Shown here: positions 9,453 through 19,112 of the stretch, piece after piece
How the letters are laid out: each line of letters opens with the position of its first letter
Numbering within the stretch: the first letter of the stretch is position 1
DNA from: Anabaena subtropica FACHB-260
GTDB lineage: Bacteria > Cyanobacteriota > Cyanobacteriia > Cyanobacteriales > Nostocaceae
Reading direction: 5' to 3'
DNA: 64,000 nt
Assembly: GCF_014697105.1 (NCBI RefSeq)
Contig: NZ_JACJRF010000001.1
Coordinates: forward strand, 1 to 64,000
The notes under the pieces: model-generated
The model's database searches: none
Seen by the model: only the letters and a program-made list of their open reading frames with translations
What the model was told of the DNA's origin: nothing
Made by a program: the position numbers and the translations under genes

Positions 9453-10256
9453 TCACCTCCTACTCAATCGATTATTTATCCAGTCAACTAACGGCGGAAA
9501 ATATCTTTTGAGTAGATGTAGCCTGTTAGCAGTTGCGTCGGGGAATACATGAAGTTTATTTTGAATAATTCCTTGAATTGTGGCACGCATCACATCTGAT
9601 GGATCGGTGATTAAATGTTCTGGTACACCTTGGAAGTCTTTGGCTAGAGTCCCAAATCGTTCCGCCTGCAAAATGGGGGTGCGGCTAAAAAAAGGATAAA
9701 CAGCTGTCACTTTTACATTGTAGTTCTTCACTTCATGGAACAGCCCTTCACTGAAGCCACGCAAGCCAAATTTACTAGCTGAATAATGAGACAAACCAGC
9801 GATCGCTGTCCACCCCGCTAAGGAGGAAATGTTGACAATATGCCCCTGTTGACGAGCAATCATCTCAGCCCCAAACAATGCACTTAACCGCATTGGTGTC
9901 AATAAATTCAACTGCATGAGGTACTCCCATTTTTCACTGGGAATTTCATCCATGCGACCAAATACCGCCACACCAGCATTGTTAATCAAAATATCGACGG
10001 GAGTATCAAGTGCTTTTACCTGATGATAAAGGTTTTCACATCCCTGCATATCAGAAAGATCGCTAGTGAGACAGGCTAGTACTTCGCCTGTTTTTACTTC
10101 AGTTTGAATTGCTGCAACTCGCTGACGCAAAATATCCTCATTGATATCTGTCAAAATTAGTCGGCTATCAGCCTCTAACAACTGTCGAGTTAGTTGCTGT
10201 CCAAACCCACCAGATGCACCCGTAATCAAAACAACTGCTTTTTTTAGTTTAGTCAT
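9453..10256 (-). CDS. Short-chain dehydrogenase/reductase (SDR)
   Basis: A 267-residue classical SDR: cofactor loop TGASGGFG at residues 13-20, NNAG motif in ILINNAGVAV, catalytic Ser in NISSLAGW, and YSASK for the Tyr-Lys pair. It should be a cytoplasmic NAD(P)-dependent oxidoreductase on an alcohol or carbonyl. It is placed between proA (16 bases upstream) and the FMO gene (4 bases downstream), in one minus-strand run. A pathway with the monooxygenase is likely from linkage; the substrate is unknown. Confidence 0.88.
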   Translation of the reverse strand: MTKLKKAVVLITGASGGFGQQLTRQLLEADSRLILTDINEDILRQRVAAIQTEVKTGEVLACLTSDLSDMQGCENLYHQVKALDTPVDILINNAGVAVFGRMDEIPSEKWEYLMQLNLLTPMRLSALFGAEMIARQQGHIVNISSLAGWTAIAGLSHYSASKFGLRGFSEGLFHEVKNYNVKVTAVYPFFSRTPILQAERFGTLAKDFQGVPEHLITDPSDVMRATIQGIIQNKLHVFPDATANRLHLLKRYFPPLVDWINNRLSRR

Positions 10257-10272
10257 TAGTTCTCTTCTGCAC

Positions 10273-11595
10273 CTATTCCTTCATATCCTGATGGGTAAAG
10301 GGTTTAGCATTTGCGCCTGTGTAGGTGGCGACTATGTGTCCTGCGCCTGTCATTTGATATTTATATGTCACCAGTCCTTCTAAACCTACAGGGCCACGGG
10401 GGGGCATTTGTTGAGTACTAATGCCTACTTCTGCCCCAAAACCGTAGCGGAAACCATCGGCGAAGCGAGTAGAACAGTTGTGAAAGACTCCGGCGGAGTT
10501 GACTAAGCCAAAGAAGGTTTCGACGGCTGCCACATCTTCGGTGATAATGGCATCGGTATGACGGGAACCGTATTGATTGATGTGAGCGATCGCATCTGTT
10601 AATGAGTCTACAATCTTAATTGACAAGATAAAATCGCTGTATTCTGTTTCCCAATCTGTTGCTGTTGCTGGGACAATCTCAGGTAATATCTGTAGAGTTC
10701 GTTCGTCTCCGCGCAATTCTACTTGCTGTTCAGCTAAGGCTTGAGCTACTTTTGGTAAAAATTCTCCTGCAATTGATTGGTGAATTAGTAAGGTTTCAAT
10801 GGCGTTACAAGCCGCAGGATACTGTACTTTTGCATCAACAGTGACGGCAATTGCTGTTTCTATATCCGCCGCTTTATCTATATATATATGACAAATTCCG
10901 TCGGCGTGTCCGAGTACGGGAATGCGGGTATTTTCCTGCACAAACCGCACGAAGGAATTGGAACCTCTAGGAATAATTAAATCTACATATTTATCTAACT
11001 GCAAAAGTGCTAAGGTTTCTTCTCTGGTTGTGAGTAACTGGACGACATCAGGATTTACATCTGTTGTTGATAACCCTGTTTTCACAGCCGCAACGATGGC
11101 TTCACAAGAACGTACAGCTTCTTTACCACATTTGAGAATTACACCATTTCCCGATTTGATTGCCAAGGAGATAATTTGAATGGCTGCTTCTGGACGGGCT
11201 TCAAAAATAATCCCTAAAACTCCCAATGGACAAGTAATCCGCTTGAGAATCAAGCCTGTATCGAGTTCACGCTGAATTTGTACTTGTCCTACAGGATCTG
11301 CTAGTTTACCAACATCTCGCACCCCAGCGATCGCATCCCTTAATTTATGTTCATCTAACTGCAACCGCTTATATAGTGGTTGGGCAATACCATCGGCTGT
11401 AGCGGCTTCACAATCAGCAAGATTTGCTTGTAATATTTTATCCTTTGCTGATTCTAAGGCTTGGGCAACAGATGCGATCGCTTGATTTTTTGCCTCAGTA
11501 GACAACAGCGCAAGTAAACTTGCAGCTTGACGAGTTTGTTGGGCGATGTCATTCAGAGAAGAAGCAATTTGGAGAGGAGTCATTTTATTGGTCAT
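10273..11595 (-). CDS. proA: Gamma-glutamyl phosphate reductase
   Basis: A 440-residue aldehyde-dehydrogenase-fold enzyme that reduces gamma-glutamyl phosphate to glutamate semialdehyde with NADPH, the second step of proline synthesis. Seen: [19 protein letters not shown] (family signature), CGKEAVRS, the catalytic Cys in YPAACNAIE, and the conserved end segment [15 protein letters not shown]. Length is normal. It is the first gene of a close minus-strand run with the SDR and FMO genes. No proB is adjacent. Heptamer repeats lie directly upstream of the start. Confidence 0.95.
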   Translation of the reverse strand: MTNKMTPLQIASSLNDIAQQTRQAASLLALLSTEAKNQAIASVAQALESAKDKILQANLADCEAATADGIAQPLYKRLQLDEHKLRDAIAGVRDVGKLADPVGQVQIQRELDTGLILKRITCPLGVLGIIFEARPEAAIQIISLAIKSGNGVILKCGKEAVRSCEAIVAAVKTGLSTTDVNPDVVQLLTTREETLALLQLDKYVDLIIPRGSNSFVRFVQENTRIPVLGHADGICHIYIDKAADIETAIAVTVDAKVQYPAACNAIETLLIHQSIAGEFLPKVAQALAEQQVELRGDERTLQILPEIVPATATDWETEYSDFILSIKIVDSLTDAIAHINQYGSRHTDAIITEDVAAVETFFGLVNSAGVFHNCSTRFADGFRYGFGAEVGISTQQMPPRGPVGLEGLVTYKYQMTGAGHIVATYTGANAKPFTHQDMKE

Positions 11596-11663
11596 TAGTC
11601 ATTAGTCATTAGTCATTAGTCCATAGTCGATAGTCCATAGTCAACAGTCCATAGTTAATAGTC
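11591..11663. repeat. Short tandem heptamer repeats (STRR type) upstream of proA
   Basis: Tandem and slightly diverged copies of a 7-base unit (ATTAGTC, changing to CATAGTC and CAATAGTC-like forms). Such STRRs are typical of heterocystous cyanobacteria. The block abuts the proA start codon and so would lie in its 5' leader or promoter. Confidence 0.85.
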
Positions 11664-12185
11664 TGAATGTCACGAAGAAAAGGTCAGTAGTTGATTTTTC
11701 AGTCTTTCCTTTATACCCTTACACCCAAAAGCCAGTCACATTAGAAGTTTGAGCTTAACTTATTGCCATTCTGGTAATCATTCTAGATTATTTTGAAATA
11801 TTGTCGGGTCTTGATCCTAGAGTCGCATAATCCGGTAGTGATGAATAGTAGTTTCGTCTTAATAAATTTCAGTGAAAATAATTTAGTTAATTGTTTTTAA
11901 TTAAAGTTTAAACGCATTGTAAACACTTAATATTTATATACTCCATTACCCTCATGCGTAAATCGAATTATACTTAAACTTTTTTCCATCCTGATCTTTT
12001 CTTTGTGGCTTTTACCTGTTACAACAATTACAGTGAAAATTGATCCCCATTCATCACTACATTTTGCTTTTTTGCTATCGGTTTAACTTACCTAGATAGT
12101 TAAAATTTAGAGTGGATGAGGTTTTTCTTTGGGCGATAAATTCACTTTTTTAATATAAAATACTAAGTGGTTTGGAGTATCAAGT
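11664..12185. other. A/T-rich intergenic region between proA and the peptidoglycan-binding gene
   Basis: About 520 bases between divergent genes. It is A/T-rich with no coding potential seen and should hold promoters for both sides. Confidence 0.45.
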
Positions 12186-12668
12186 ATGACAATTATGGCT
12201 GATTCAACTAATAATCAAGCTTCTGGAAATAAACCGACACTCAAACAAGGTGATACGGGTGAAGTTGTGAAAGAATTACAACTGTTATTAAGGAATTACT
12301 ACTGTTATTCTGGGCCTATTGACGGGGTGTTAAATTCAGAGACTGTCGGGGGTGTAATCTTATTCCAGCATCGCGTTTTTCTCCCAGAAGATGGCTTAGT
12401 TGAGTATAAAACTTGGCAAGCATTATATAGAGGAGGCGCAGTTAATTTACCTATTGTTGAACGTAGTAGCGAAGGTAAACTGGTTAAAGCCTTGCAACAA
12501 AGATTACACAATTCTGGATATTACACAGGATTACAAGATGGATATTTTGGTTTAGTTACAGAAGCTGCTGTGAAATCTTTTCAATTGCGTAATAAATTAA
12601 AAGTTGATGGTATTGTAGGCGATCACACTTGGTTCGCTCTTAGCAATACACCCATTTTTGACGGTTAA
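12186..12668 (+). CDS. Peptidoglycan-binding domain protein (two PG_binding_1 repeats)
   Basis: A 160-residue protein made of two PG_binding_1 (PF01471-type) units. The first runs about 20-85 (GDTGEVVKELQLLL ... IDGVLNSETVGGVILFQ) and the second about 93-155 (SEGKLVKALQQRLHNSGYY ... DGYFGLVTEAAVKSFQ). There is no catalytic domain, signal peptide or membrane segment, which is odd for a wall binder and typical of many small cyanobacterial members. An ATG five codons downstream (MADSTNN) is another possible start. The function is unknown beyond the domain. Confidence 0.8.
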   Translation: MTIMADSTNNQASGNKPTLKQGDTGEVVKELQLLLRNYYCYSGPIDGVLNSETVGGVILFQHRVFLPEDGLVEYKTWQALYRGGAVNLPIVERSSEGKLVKALQQRLHNSGYYTGLQDGYFGLVTEAAVKSFQLRNKLKVDGIVGDHTWFALSNTPIFDG

Positions 12669-12952
12669 ATATTTTAGGTTTCTTGCTGTCTACATACGAA
12701 GATTTGATCTCACCATTTATTCCAGATTATTAAGAAAATAACCAGATGTTTTGGTTAGTTATTCATTACTAATCATATTTTTAATTGGTTTAGGTAAGCA
12801 CTCAGATGTTTTAGATATATGCCTAAATTTATTTACATTAAAGCTTGATTTTACGTGTTAATATTCAGCAAAAACAAAAAATATCTCCAGAAATCTAGCT
12901 AACTGCTGTAGAACGGGAAACATAAAGAATAGATTGAAACAAACTTTTTTAT

Positions 12953-13072
12953 GCACTAGCCACCGCCTTCTGGACAAAGGATATCACCAAAGCTCATGCG
13001 ATCGCTAACAATGACCGTGCTGGTACAGTGTTGGTCAACACCGGAGTTAAGACTGTTACTATCAAGCTGTAA
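12953..13072 (+). pseudogene. Remnant of an aldehyde dehydrogenase with internal deletion
   Basis: An open frame of 39 codons before TAA, with no start. It reads LATAFWTKDITKAHAIA, then RAGTVLVNT, then GVKTVTIKL at the stop. The first two segments match the conserved C-terminal part of NAD-dependent aldehyde dehydrogenases (AxVWTKD...A...AGTVWVNT). The last matches the extreme C-terminus (...YTEVKTVTVKI-like). In intact enzymes about 40 residues with the PFGG segment lie between them, so the remnant appears to carry an internal deletion as well as loss of the N-terminal part. This is comparison from memory of the family. Confidence 0.65.
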
Positions 13073-13160
13073 AAGGATAGGGAGTGGTAAATTTGAGATT
13101 TTGGATTGAACAATCTAAAATTCAAAATTAAAGGGAGCGTCAGGGTAAATAACAGTTAAC

Positions 13161-13194
13161 AAAATCTCCACCCATCGGGGGATGGAGATTTTTA
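13161..13194. terminator. Strong hairpin terminator, possibly bidirectional
   Basis: Stem AAAATCTCCA / TGGAGATTTT with an inner CCC-ATCG-GGG pairing and one bulged A, followed by a T-run; the A-run on the left gives a T-run on the other strand. It lies just beyond the stop codon of the minus-strand gene that ends at 13196 and downstream of the aldehyde dehydrogenase remnant. Confidence 0.8.
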
Positions 13195-13195
13195 A

Positions 13196-13708
13196 TTAAT
13201 GCTGTATTTCCAGATTGAGAATATAGCAGCCTAATTGGACTTTTTCTGCCCACAATTCGTATTCCACGCGCAAATGTTCTGGCAGTTCGTGTCCACTTAG
13301 GGTCAAGCTATTGGTATAGTTCCGTAAGCGAATGGGATCGTTTGGTTGTAATGACTCAGTTGGTAACCAATAGCGGCTAACGCCATAAACGCCCTGTTCC
13401 CAAAAGTGGCGATAACTAACTTGGTCGTTACCTTGCATGGTCATAATGACTCGATAGGGAGAAATTTCTAACCACAAAACTCTAGGACTAGGTGGAGCAT
13501 AAGCTTTAGTAGTACGTTGGGAAAGTTTATCTTCGGGATTCTCGGAGCTTGCTAGTTCACAGGTGATTAGCGGCGGTGCAGTCAGTAATAAATGGAACCT
13601 ATCAATGTCTTTTTGATATAGTGTTCCGGCAGTTTCTACGACTGACCAGAATGGCAGGTCAGTCGATACAAGTGATAAGCACACGGGTTTGCGGTGATGG
13701 GTCAGCAT
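13196..13708 (-). CDS. Conserved-looking hypothetical protein
   Basis: A 170-residue soluble protein that I do not recognise. It has no signal peptide or membrane segment. It contains a Trp/Tyr-rich middle (VLWLEISPYRVIMTMQG, YRHFWEQGVYGVSRYWLP) and an acidic, Leu-rich end. Coding looks genuine: the ORF is long with cyanobacterial codon use and stops right at a strong terminator. The first ATG, at 13708, is used here. The function is unknown. Confidence 0.65.
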   Translation of the reverse strand: MLTHHRKPVCLSLVSTDLPFWSVVETAGTLYQKDIDRFHLLLTAPPLITCELASSENPEDKLSQRTTKAYAPPSPRVLWLEISPYRVIMTMQGNDQVSYRHFWEQGVYGVSRYWLPTESLQPNDPIRLRNYTNSLTLSGHELPEHLRVEYELWAEKVQLGCYILNLEIQH

Positions 13709-14019
13709 GGGAGCAATGAGGGCTAAAAGCTGTTGAAGGAGATGGAATTAATACCAGATGATCTACTAGGTCAGGATGAGCAACTAAAGAGTAAAACCTG
13801 ATTAATATTAACTGAAGTTGCTTATTTAGTAAGCTAAATAAACAAACATCAAAATAAATTTGATATAAGTCTAAAAAATTAAAACTATTCTTACTCTACG
13901 ATGTATAAATTTGTAAGTAAAGTAATTGAAAAGTTATACTTATGTGAATAATCAAACTTAATAGTTTCCAGATAGCAGGATTTTTGAGAATAAGTCTTCA
14001 GGATCTTCTGAAAGAGCCA

Positions 14020-14078
14020 GTGGGATGAGCATCTTGCTCTTGCCTGATGTTTTCGGGCGGGCAGGATGCTCACCCCAC
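14020..14078. repeat. Imperfect inverted repeat, small mobile-like element
   Basis: GTGGGATGAGCATCTTGC pairs, with two mismatches, with GCAGGATGCTCACCCCAC across a C/G-rich middle. This matches the form of the dispersed 'gtgggatgagcatcttgc' hairpins I associate with Nostocales intergenic DNA. It has no coding capacity. Confidence 0.65.
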
Positions 14079-14223
14079 AAGTATCATCCCTAAATTCAGG
14101 AATAACGTTAAAATAAAAGTCTAGAAATTACGTAGACTTAGCCTTTTCTGGAGAAGCCCAAGCCTAGCTACAGGCTATTAGGGAAAACCAAAAAATAAAT
14201 TAGTCCAAATTGACGGTTTGTAA

Positions 14224-14280
14224 GGTGCGTCAGTATGAATAATTTCTTGGTACAGCTAGGTTTTCTCGCACTGACGCACC
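14224..14280. repeat. Inverted repeat GGTGCGTCAG / CTGACGCACC
   Basis: Perfect arms GGTGCGTCAGT and ACTGACGCACC (11 bp) with a loop of about 35 bases. It resembles a dispersed cyanobacterial hairpin repeat or a small MITE. Confidence 0.7.
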
Positions 14281-14581
14281 CAACCTACTTGGATATTTTT
14301 TTATCTGGAAGTCCCTTATTGATTTTATTGTCTACAGAGTTTGTAGTCAAAACTTTAGCAGATGCTTGTAAAGTTCCCGGCTATATAAAAATTTCCCCGC
14401 TCTTCCGAAAAAAGGGGGATAACTTAGCAAATTTCTCTTTTTTAAGGGTAATTTAGAGGTGAGCAAAACTTATTACACATAACCAAGCACTCTTAAAAGT
14501 TCTTAGCTGTGATATTAAGCACTTATTTATCCCCCCTAGCCCCCCTTAAAAAGAATGAATGGTATTCCATCAAAATTTTGA

Positions 14582-15028
14582 CTATAGCCCACTAATTGTT
14601 TTGGCATGACAGTTAGATTTATCATCCCAATAATCAACCTTTTTAATATTCACCTTCAGCAAAGCAATATTGGGTTCATCTAATCCTTGGGGAAACCAAG
14701 TTTCTAATTCCGGCTGCCATCGTTCTTGAATTTTTTGACGGTCTTTGACTAGTTCTGCTATACCCGATATAGATATAAATCGCTGCTGAGTGGATGACGA
14801 AAAATTGACGTTTACCTGTTGATGGTGTTCAATTTCAAATACTTTGTGGGAACTGGCAGAAGTGAAAAACCAGAGTGTGCCATCAGCGTCGATATCACTA
14901 TTAAAGTACATTGGACGACTGTGTAAACTGCCATCATCATCGACGGTACTTAACATAGCATAATCAATGCCTTTAATTAGTTCTTGTAACTGCTTAACTT
15001 GTTGATTGTGTTCTTGAGAAATTGTCAT
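14582..15028 (-). CDS. Pyridoxamine 5'-phosphate oxidase-like general stress protein
   Basis: A 148-residue split-barrel flavin-binding-type protein of the PPOX/general stress protein 26 group. It shows the segment YAMLSTVDDDGSLHSRPM, then LWFFTSASSHKVFEIEHHQQVNVNFS, then the FISISGIAELVKDR strand. These are the usual family blocks. Members bind FMN, F420 or haem as dimers, and GSP26-like ones are linked to stress. No neighbours suggest a pathway. True PdxH is longer, so this is not vitamin B6 synthesis. Confidence 0.85.
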   Translation of the reverse strand: MTISQEHNQQVKQLQELIKGIDYAMLSTVDDDGSLHSRPMYFNSDIDADGTLWFFTSASSHKVFEIEHHQQVNVNFSSSTQQRFISISGIAELVKDRQKIQERWQPELETWFPQGLDEPNIALLKVNIKKVDYWDDKSNCHAKTISGL

Positions 15029-15353
15029 TTATTTAATTACTCTATTTTTTTAGTGTTATTTATGATTTTCTGGCAATTTAAAATCACTTAATTATTGTTA
15101 ACATTTTTATTTTATAATTTCCTCAGACCAAAGGCAGAATTTATCTAAAAAAAAGTTTGTATTTTTCTTTCTTTAGTTATTAGTATATAAAAACAAATCA
15201 TGATAGGTAGCTAATATCTAATTTCTCTAAAAAATAAAAGTTAGCTGTTTAATATTAGTGGGGAAATACCTCTGTAACTTTAGGCTGATGGAAGCAGCAA
15301 TTTATTTAAGTACTGTTTTATGTGACTCAATCATTATTAGAGGAAACCTATAA
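15029..15353. other. Intergenic region, nothing recognised
   Basis: 325 A/T-rich bases between divergent genes. No RNA or regulatory element was identified. Confidence 0.4.
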
Positions 15354-15857
15354 ATGACAAATACACTGCAACTACCCGAAGCTATTGAGACTTTGACAAA
15401 AATAATTTTTTCTCCTGTGATTATTCCTGTAGCAGAAGCTGTCAAACAACCTGTGGTGCAAAGTGTCATCAAGGAGAGCATGAATTTTGCACAAACCTGC
15501 CAGGAACAAATTACAGAATTCAATGGAAATTTACATCAACAACATCAACAACAGTCAGAAGAATTTCCTCTCAGTAACACGCCTAATGGTAATTTTGAGC
15601 CTGCTAATGATGTGATTAATGTTATTTCTGATTTTAACTCTGATTTTGAAAGAATGACTAATGGTGTCGCTGATTTACGTTTGCTGTTTCCTCTAGCATT
15701 AACTATTCTGGCGATGCAACAATTATTAGTAAAAGGGGGGAAATTAAAAGACATCCCTTGGTATATTTTGGCTTGGTTTGCTTTTGATAGTTTTATAAAA
15801 CTTAATAAAGTGAGTGATTCTTGTCAACGCAAAGGACGCAGCGAAAAGTTAATCTAA
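15354..15857 (+). CDS. Small hydrophobic protein linked to a P-type ATPase
   Basis: A 167-residue protein of unknown function. The N-terminal third (PVIIPVAEAVKQPVVQSVIK) resembles the amphipathic segment of small DUF5132-like proteins. The middle is polar and Gln/Asn-rich. The C-terminal part has two hydrophobic stretches (LRLLFPLALTILAMQQLLV and IPWYILAWFAFDSFI), so it is likely membrane-associated. It lies 179 bases before the P-type ATPase on the same strand. As I recall, small proteins of this kind often accompany HMA2-containing ATPases, so an accessory role is plausible but unproven. Confidence 0.65.
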   Translation: MTNTLQLPEAIETLTKIIFSPVIIPVAEAVKQPVVQSVIKESMNFAQTCQEQITEFNGNLHQQHQQQSEEFPLSNTPNGNFEPANDVINVISDFNSDFERMTNGVADLRLLFPLALTILAMQQLLVKGGKLKDIPWYILAWFAFDSFIKLNKVSDSCQRKGRSEKLI

Positions 15858-16036
15858 GCTTGGTTTCCTGGCGGAGGAAACTTTTCAAGACAGAGGTACG
15901 CAGATAATTTGTGCTGAACTCAGGATATACATTACTAGCAGTTTAAAAATATAACTTTGAAAGTCTTAACAGTTGCTGTGTTCATAAATGCTATTTTTAG
16001 TATTTATAATGAATCACAGACCGATACATATAAAAA

Positions 16037-19000
16037 ATGACATTTGCTCAGGGCGTTACAGGAGTAGAAATTGCTGTGATTAAAGCAATACATACTAGTG
16101 TCAGGGGGAGAGCTAGATACAAAGTAAAAGAACTTTATCGTTCGCTATCTCTAAAAGAATATTTGGAGCGATCGCTCATCAATAAACCAGAAATTATCAA
16201 TATTTCTGCTAATATCTCTACGAGTAATATTCTGGTATCTTTTCCACCAAAATATAATTACAAGCAAATTGCCTATTTGATTGATGAAGTTATATTAAAT
16301 TATCGAAAAAGCCATCAGCAAATTCAGCCAGACAAGAAGACGAAAATTGTTAAAAAAGCCAAACAAATTGGTGATGGTAAACAACAAAAGAGTGAAAATT
16401 GGCATTTAATGCCAGCGAACAAAGTTCTGGATACCTTCAAAACCTCTGCATCAGGTTTATCTGGCGAGTCTGCGGCGACTAATTTGAGTATATACGGGCA
16501 GAATGTGCTTTCGGAAATGGAGGCACGTTCTAGTTTAAGTATCTTTGTTGACCAGTTCAAATCATTACCAGTGGCTTTACTGGGTGTGGCGGCTGGTGTT
16601 TCGGTGTTTACTGGGGGATTGATTGATGCTGTAGTAATTTTAGGTGTGGTTGGTCTGAATGCTGCCATTGGCTACGCTACAGAAACTCAGTCAGAACGGA
16701 TTATTCATTCTCTGAAACACCAAGAACAAACATCTGCTTGGGTAATGCGAGATAGAAAAGCGCAAGAAATTCCTGTAGAAAATGTAGTCTTGGGGGATAT
16801 ATTAATTCTCAAACCCGGTAGCTATGTAGCCGCAGATGCCAGACTGATTGAGGCAGATAACTTAAGTATTGATGAATCGGCTTTAACTGGTGAAAGTCTC
16901 CCTGTAAGTAAAAATACCACATCTTTGACAGGTGATGATGTGCCGTTAGGCGATCGCCTGAATATGATTTACAGGGGAACTTACATCACCGGCGGTCAAG
17001 GATTGGCGGCGGTTGTCAGTACAGGGCAATTCACGGAAATGGGTAACATCCAAACCCTAGTGGGTACCGCCAATGCGACAGAAACACCCCTAGCCAGACA
17101 ACTAGACCAGGTAGGTAGCCAACTAGTAGTCATTAGCATGGGTCTTTGTGGGTTGGTATTTGGTATGGGAGTGCTGCGGGGATATGGTTTAGTGCAGATG
17201 CTGAAATCATCCATATCTCTAGCTGTGGCGGCTGTTCCTGAAGGTTTACCGACAATTGCGACTACAACCTTAGCCTTGGGGATCCGTGATATGCGGCGGA
17301 ATAAAGTCCTTGTCCGTAGCCTGAGTGCGGTGGAAGCTTTAGGTTCTGTGCAGACAATTTGCCTGGATAAAACCGGGACAATTACGGAAAATAAAATGTC
17401 CGTGGTGGAAATTCACACCAACACCCGCGAAATTAAAGTTGCTGACGGGGAGTTCATCGCTGGGGCAGAAAATATTAACCCCTATATGTACGATGAACTG
17501 TTAAAGCTGATTCATGTTTCGGTTCTCTGCAACGAAAGTGAAGTTAGTAAGGTAGAGGGTGAGTATGTAGTCACAGGTTCGGCTACAGAAAACGCCTTAA
17601 TTTACATGGGAATCGCGGCTGGTGTAGATGCGATCGCCATCAAACAGAAGTATCCCTTGATACAAACAAACTTGCGTTCCGAAAACCGCAATATTATGAG
17701 TACGATTCACCAAACTCATAATGGATATAAATTTGTCGCCGTCAAAGGTAGCCCCGGCGAAGTAGCGCAGATGTGTCAGGGGTGGATGAAAGATGGACTG
17801 GTAACACCTTTAACCGACGAAGACCGTCAGATGTTGGAAATTGAAAACGATCGCATGGCGGGTAAGGCGCTGCGGGTATTGGGTGTAGCCTACAATCATA
17901 TTGATGAATCACACAACGGCAATCATGAAACAGATTTGATTTGGTTGGGTTTGGTAGGTATGGCAGACCCAATTAGAAAGGGTGCGAAAGAATTAATTGC
18001 TGACTTCCATCATGCCGGCATTGATACAGTCATGATAACCGGCGATCAAAGCCCAACAGCTTATGCGATCGCCAAAGAATTAGAATTGAATCGGTCTCCC
18101 CAACTAGAAATTCTCGACTCCAGCAACCTCAACAACCTCACCCCAGAAGCCTTAACCGCCCTCAGCGACAAAGTAGACGTATTTGCCCGCATCAGTCCTA
18201 GTAACAAACTACAAATTGTCCAAGCTTTACAAGGTGCTGGTAAAGTCGTCGCCATGACCGGCGATGGGATTAATGATGCACCCGCCTTAAAAGCTGCTCA
18301 GGTTGGTGTAGCAATGGGTAAAGGAGGAACCGATGTCGCCCGTGAGGTAGCAGATATCGTCCTTGAGGATGACAGACTGGAAACCATGATTATCGCCGTC
18401 AGTCGCGGACGGACGATATACAACAACATCCGTAAATCCGTGCATTTTCTCCTAGCGACAAACCTGAGTGAAATCATGATCATGACCACCGCCACAGCCA
18501 TAGGTATTGGCGAACCCCTAAATGCCATTCAACTACTCTGGTTGAATTTGGTCACAGACATCTTCCCTGGCTTGTCCTTAGCGATGGAAGCACCAGAACC
18601 AGAGGTATTAAGCCAGCCACCACGGAACCCAGAAGAGCCAATTATCAAGAACTCCGATTTTGGCAGAATTACCTTTGAGTCAGCCACCATATCTGCTAGT
18701 ACCCTAGCTGCTTATGGTTACGGCATTCTCAAATATGGTATCAGCCCCCAAGCCAGCACCATCGCTTTCATGGGTCTGACCACAGCCCAACTGCTGCATA
18801 CAATTAGCAGCCGTTCCGAAAAACACAGCATATTTAGTCAAGAAAAACTGCCCAAGAACCCTTACTTAACGGCGGCGGTAACAGGTTCCTTTGCCCTGCA
18901 ACTATTAGCTGTAGCTGTACCACCACTGAGAAATCTGTTGAAGATTACCCCCATTAATCTTGTAGATGGCGCTGTCATTGGCGGTAGTGCCTTACTACCT

Positions 19001-19078
19001 CTAATTGTGAATGAAGGAACTAAAAATACTGGAGGTGGAGAGATGAGGAAGATCAGGAAGATCAAGGAAACAAAGTAG
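16037..19078 (+). CDS. P-type cation-transporting ATPase with N-terminal HMA2-like domain
   Basis: 1013 residues. Residues about 10-95 look like a degenerate heavy-metal-associated (HMA2-like) domain without a CxxC. Then comes a P-type core: TGES near 283, PEGLP at 401, the phosphorylation motif DKTGT with D444, the nucleotide-binding region, GDGINDAP near 742, and C-terminal membrane helices. The PEGLP motif and the C-terminal helix bundle resemble type II (Ca2+-type) ATPases rather than CPC heavy-metal pumps, so the ion is uncertain. It pumps a cation across a membrane using ATP. It is flanked by a small membrane protein and a diverged MetK 34 bases downstream, which suggests one operon. 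Confidence 0.9.
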   Translation: MTFAQGVTGVEIAVIKAIHTSVRGRARYKVKELYRSLSLKEYLERSLINKPEIINISANISTSNILVSFPPKYNYKQIAYLIDEVILNYRKSHQQIQPDKKTKIVKKAKQIGDGKQQKSENWHLMPANKVLDTFKTSASGLSGESAATNLSIYGQNVLSEMEARSSLSIFVDQFKSLPVALLGVAAGVSVFTGGLIDAVVILGVVGLNAAIGYATETQSERIIHSLKHQEQTSAWVMRDRKAQEIPVENVVLGDILILKPGSYVAADARLIEADNLSIDESALTGESLPVSKNTTSLTGDDVPLGDRLNMIYRGTYITGGQGLAAVVSTGQFTEMGNIQTLVGTANATETPLARQLDQVGSQLVVISMGLCGLVFGMGVLRGYGLVQMLKSSISLAVAAVPEGLPTIATTTLALGIRDMRRNKVLVRSLSAVEALGSVQTICLDKTGTITENKMSVVEIHTNTREIKVADGEFIAGAENINPYMYDELLKLIHVSVLCNESEVSKVEGEYVVTGSATENALIYMGIAAGVDAIAIKQKYPLIQTNLRSENRNIMSTIHQTHNGYKFVAVKGSPGEVAQMCQGWMKDGLVTPLTDEDRQMLEIENDRMAGKALRVLGVAYNHIDESHNGNHETDLIWLGLVGMADPIRKGAKELIADFHHAGIDTVMITGDQSPTAYAIAKELELNRSPQLEILDSSNLNNLTPEALTALSDKVDVFARISPSNKLQIVQALQGAGKVVAMTGDGINDAPALKAAQVGVAMGKGGTDVAREVADIVLEDDRLETMIIAVSRGRTIYNNIRKSVHFLLATNLSEIMIMTTATAIGIGEPLNAIQLLWLNLVTDIFPGLSLAMEAPEPEVLSQPPRNPEEPIIKNSDFGRITFESATISASTLAAYGYGILKYGISPQASTIAFMGLTTAQLLHTISSRSEKHSIFSQEKLPKNPYLTAAVTGSFALQLLAVAVPPLRNLLKITPINLVDGAVIGGSALLPLIVNEGTKNTGGGEMRKIRKIKETK

Positions 19079-19112
19079 ATAATATCCCCACTCTCCATTC
19101 TCAAGGTGAATT

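Larger units (their letters stand above)
13709..14581. other. Repeat-bearing intergenic region
   Basis: About 870 bases with two separate inverted-repeat elements (annotated at 14020-14078 and 14224-14280) and C/G-rich tracts near 14395-14420 and 14526-14550. A 73-codon ORF at 14235-14456 lies across one repeat and looks spurious. No gene is supported. Confidence 0.6.

Noticed and set aside
14235-14456. 73-codon ORF
   Set aside because: Overlaps an inverted repeat that supplies its first codons and has no recognisable domain or SD; likely chance.
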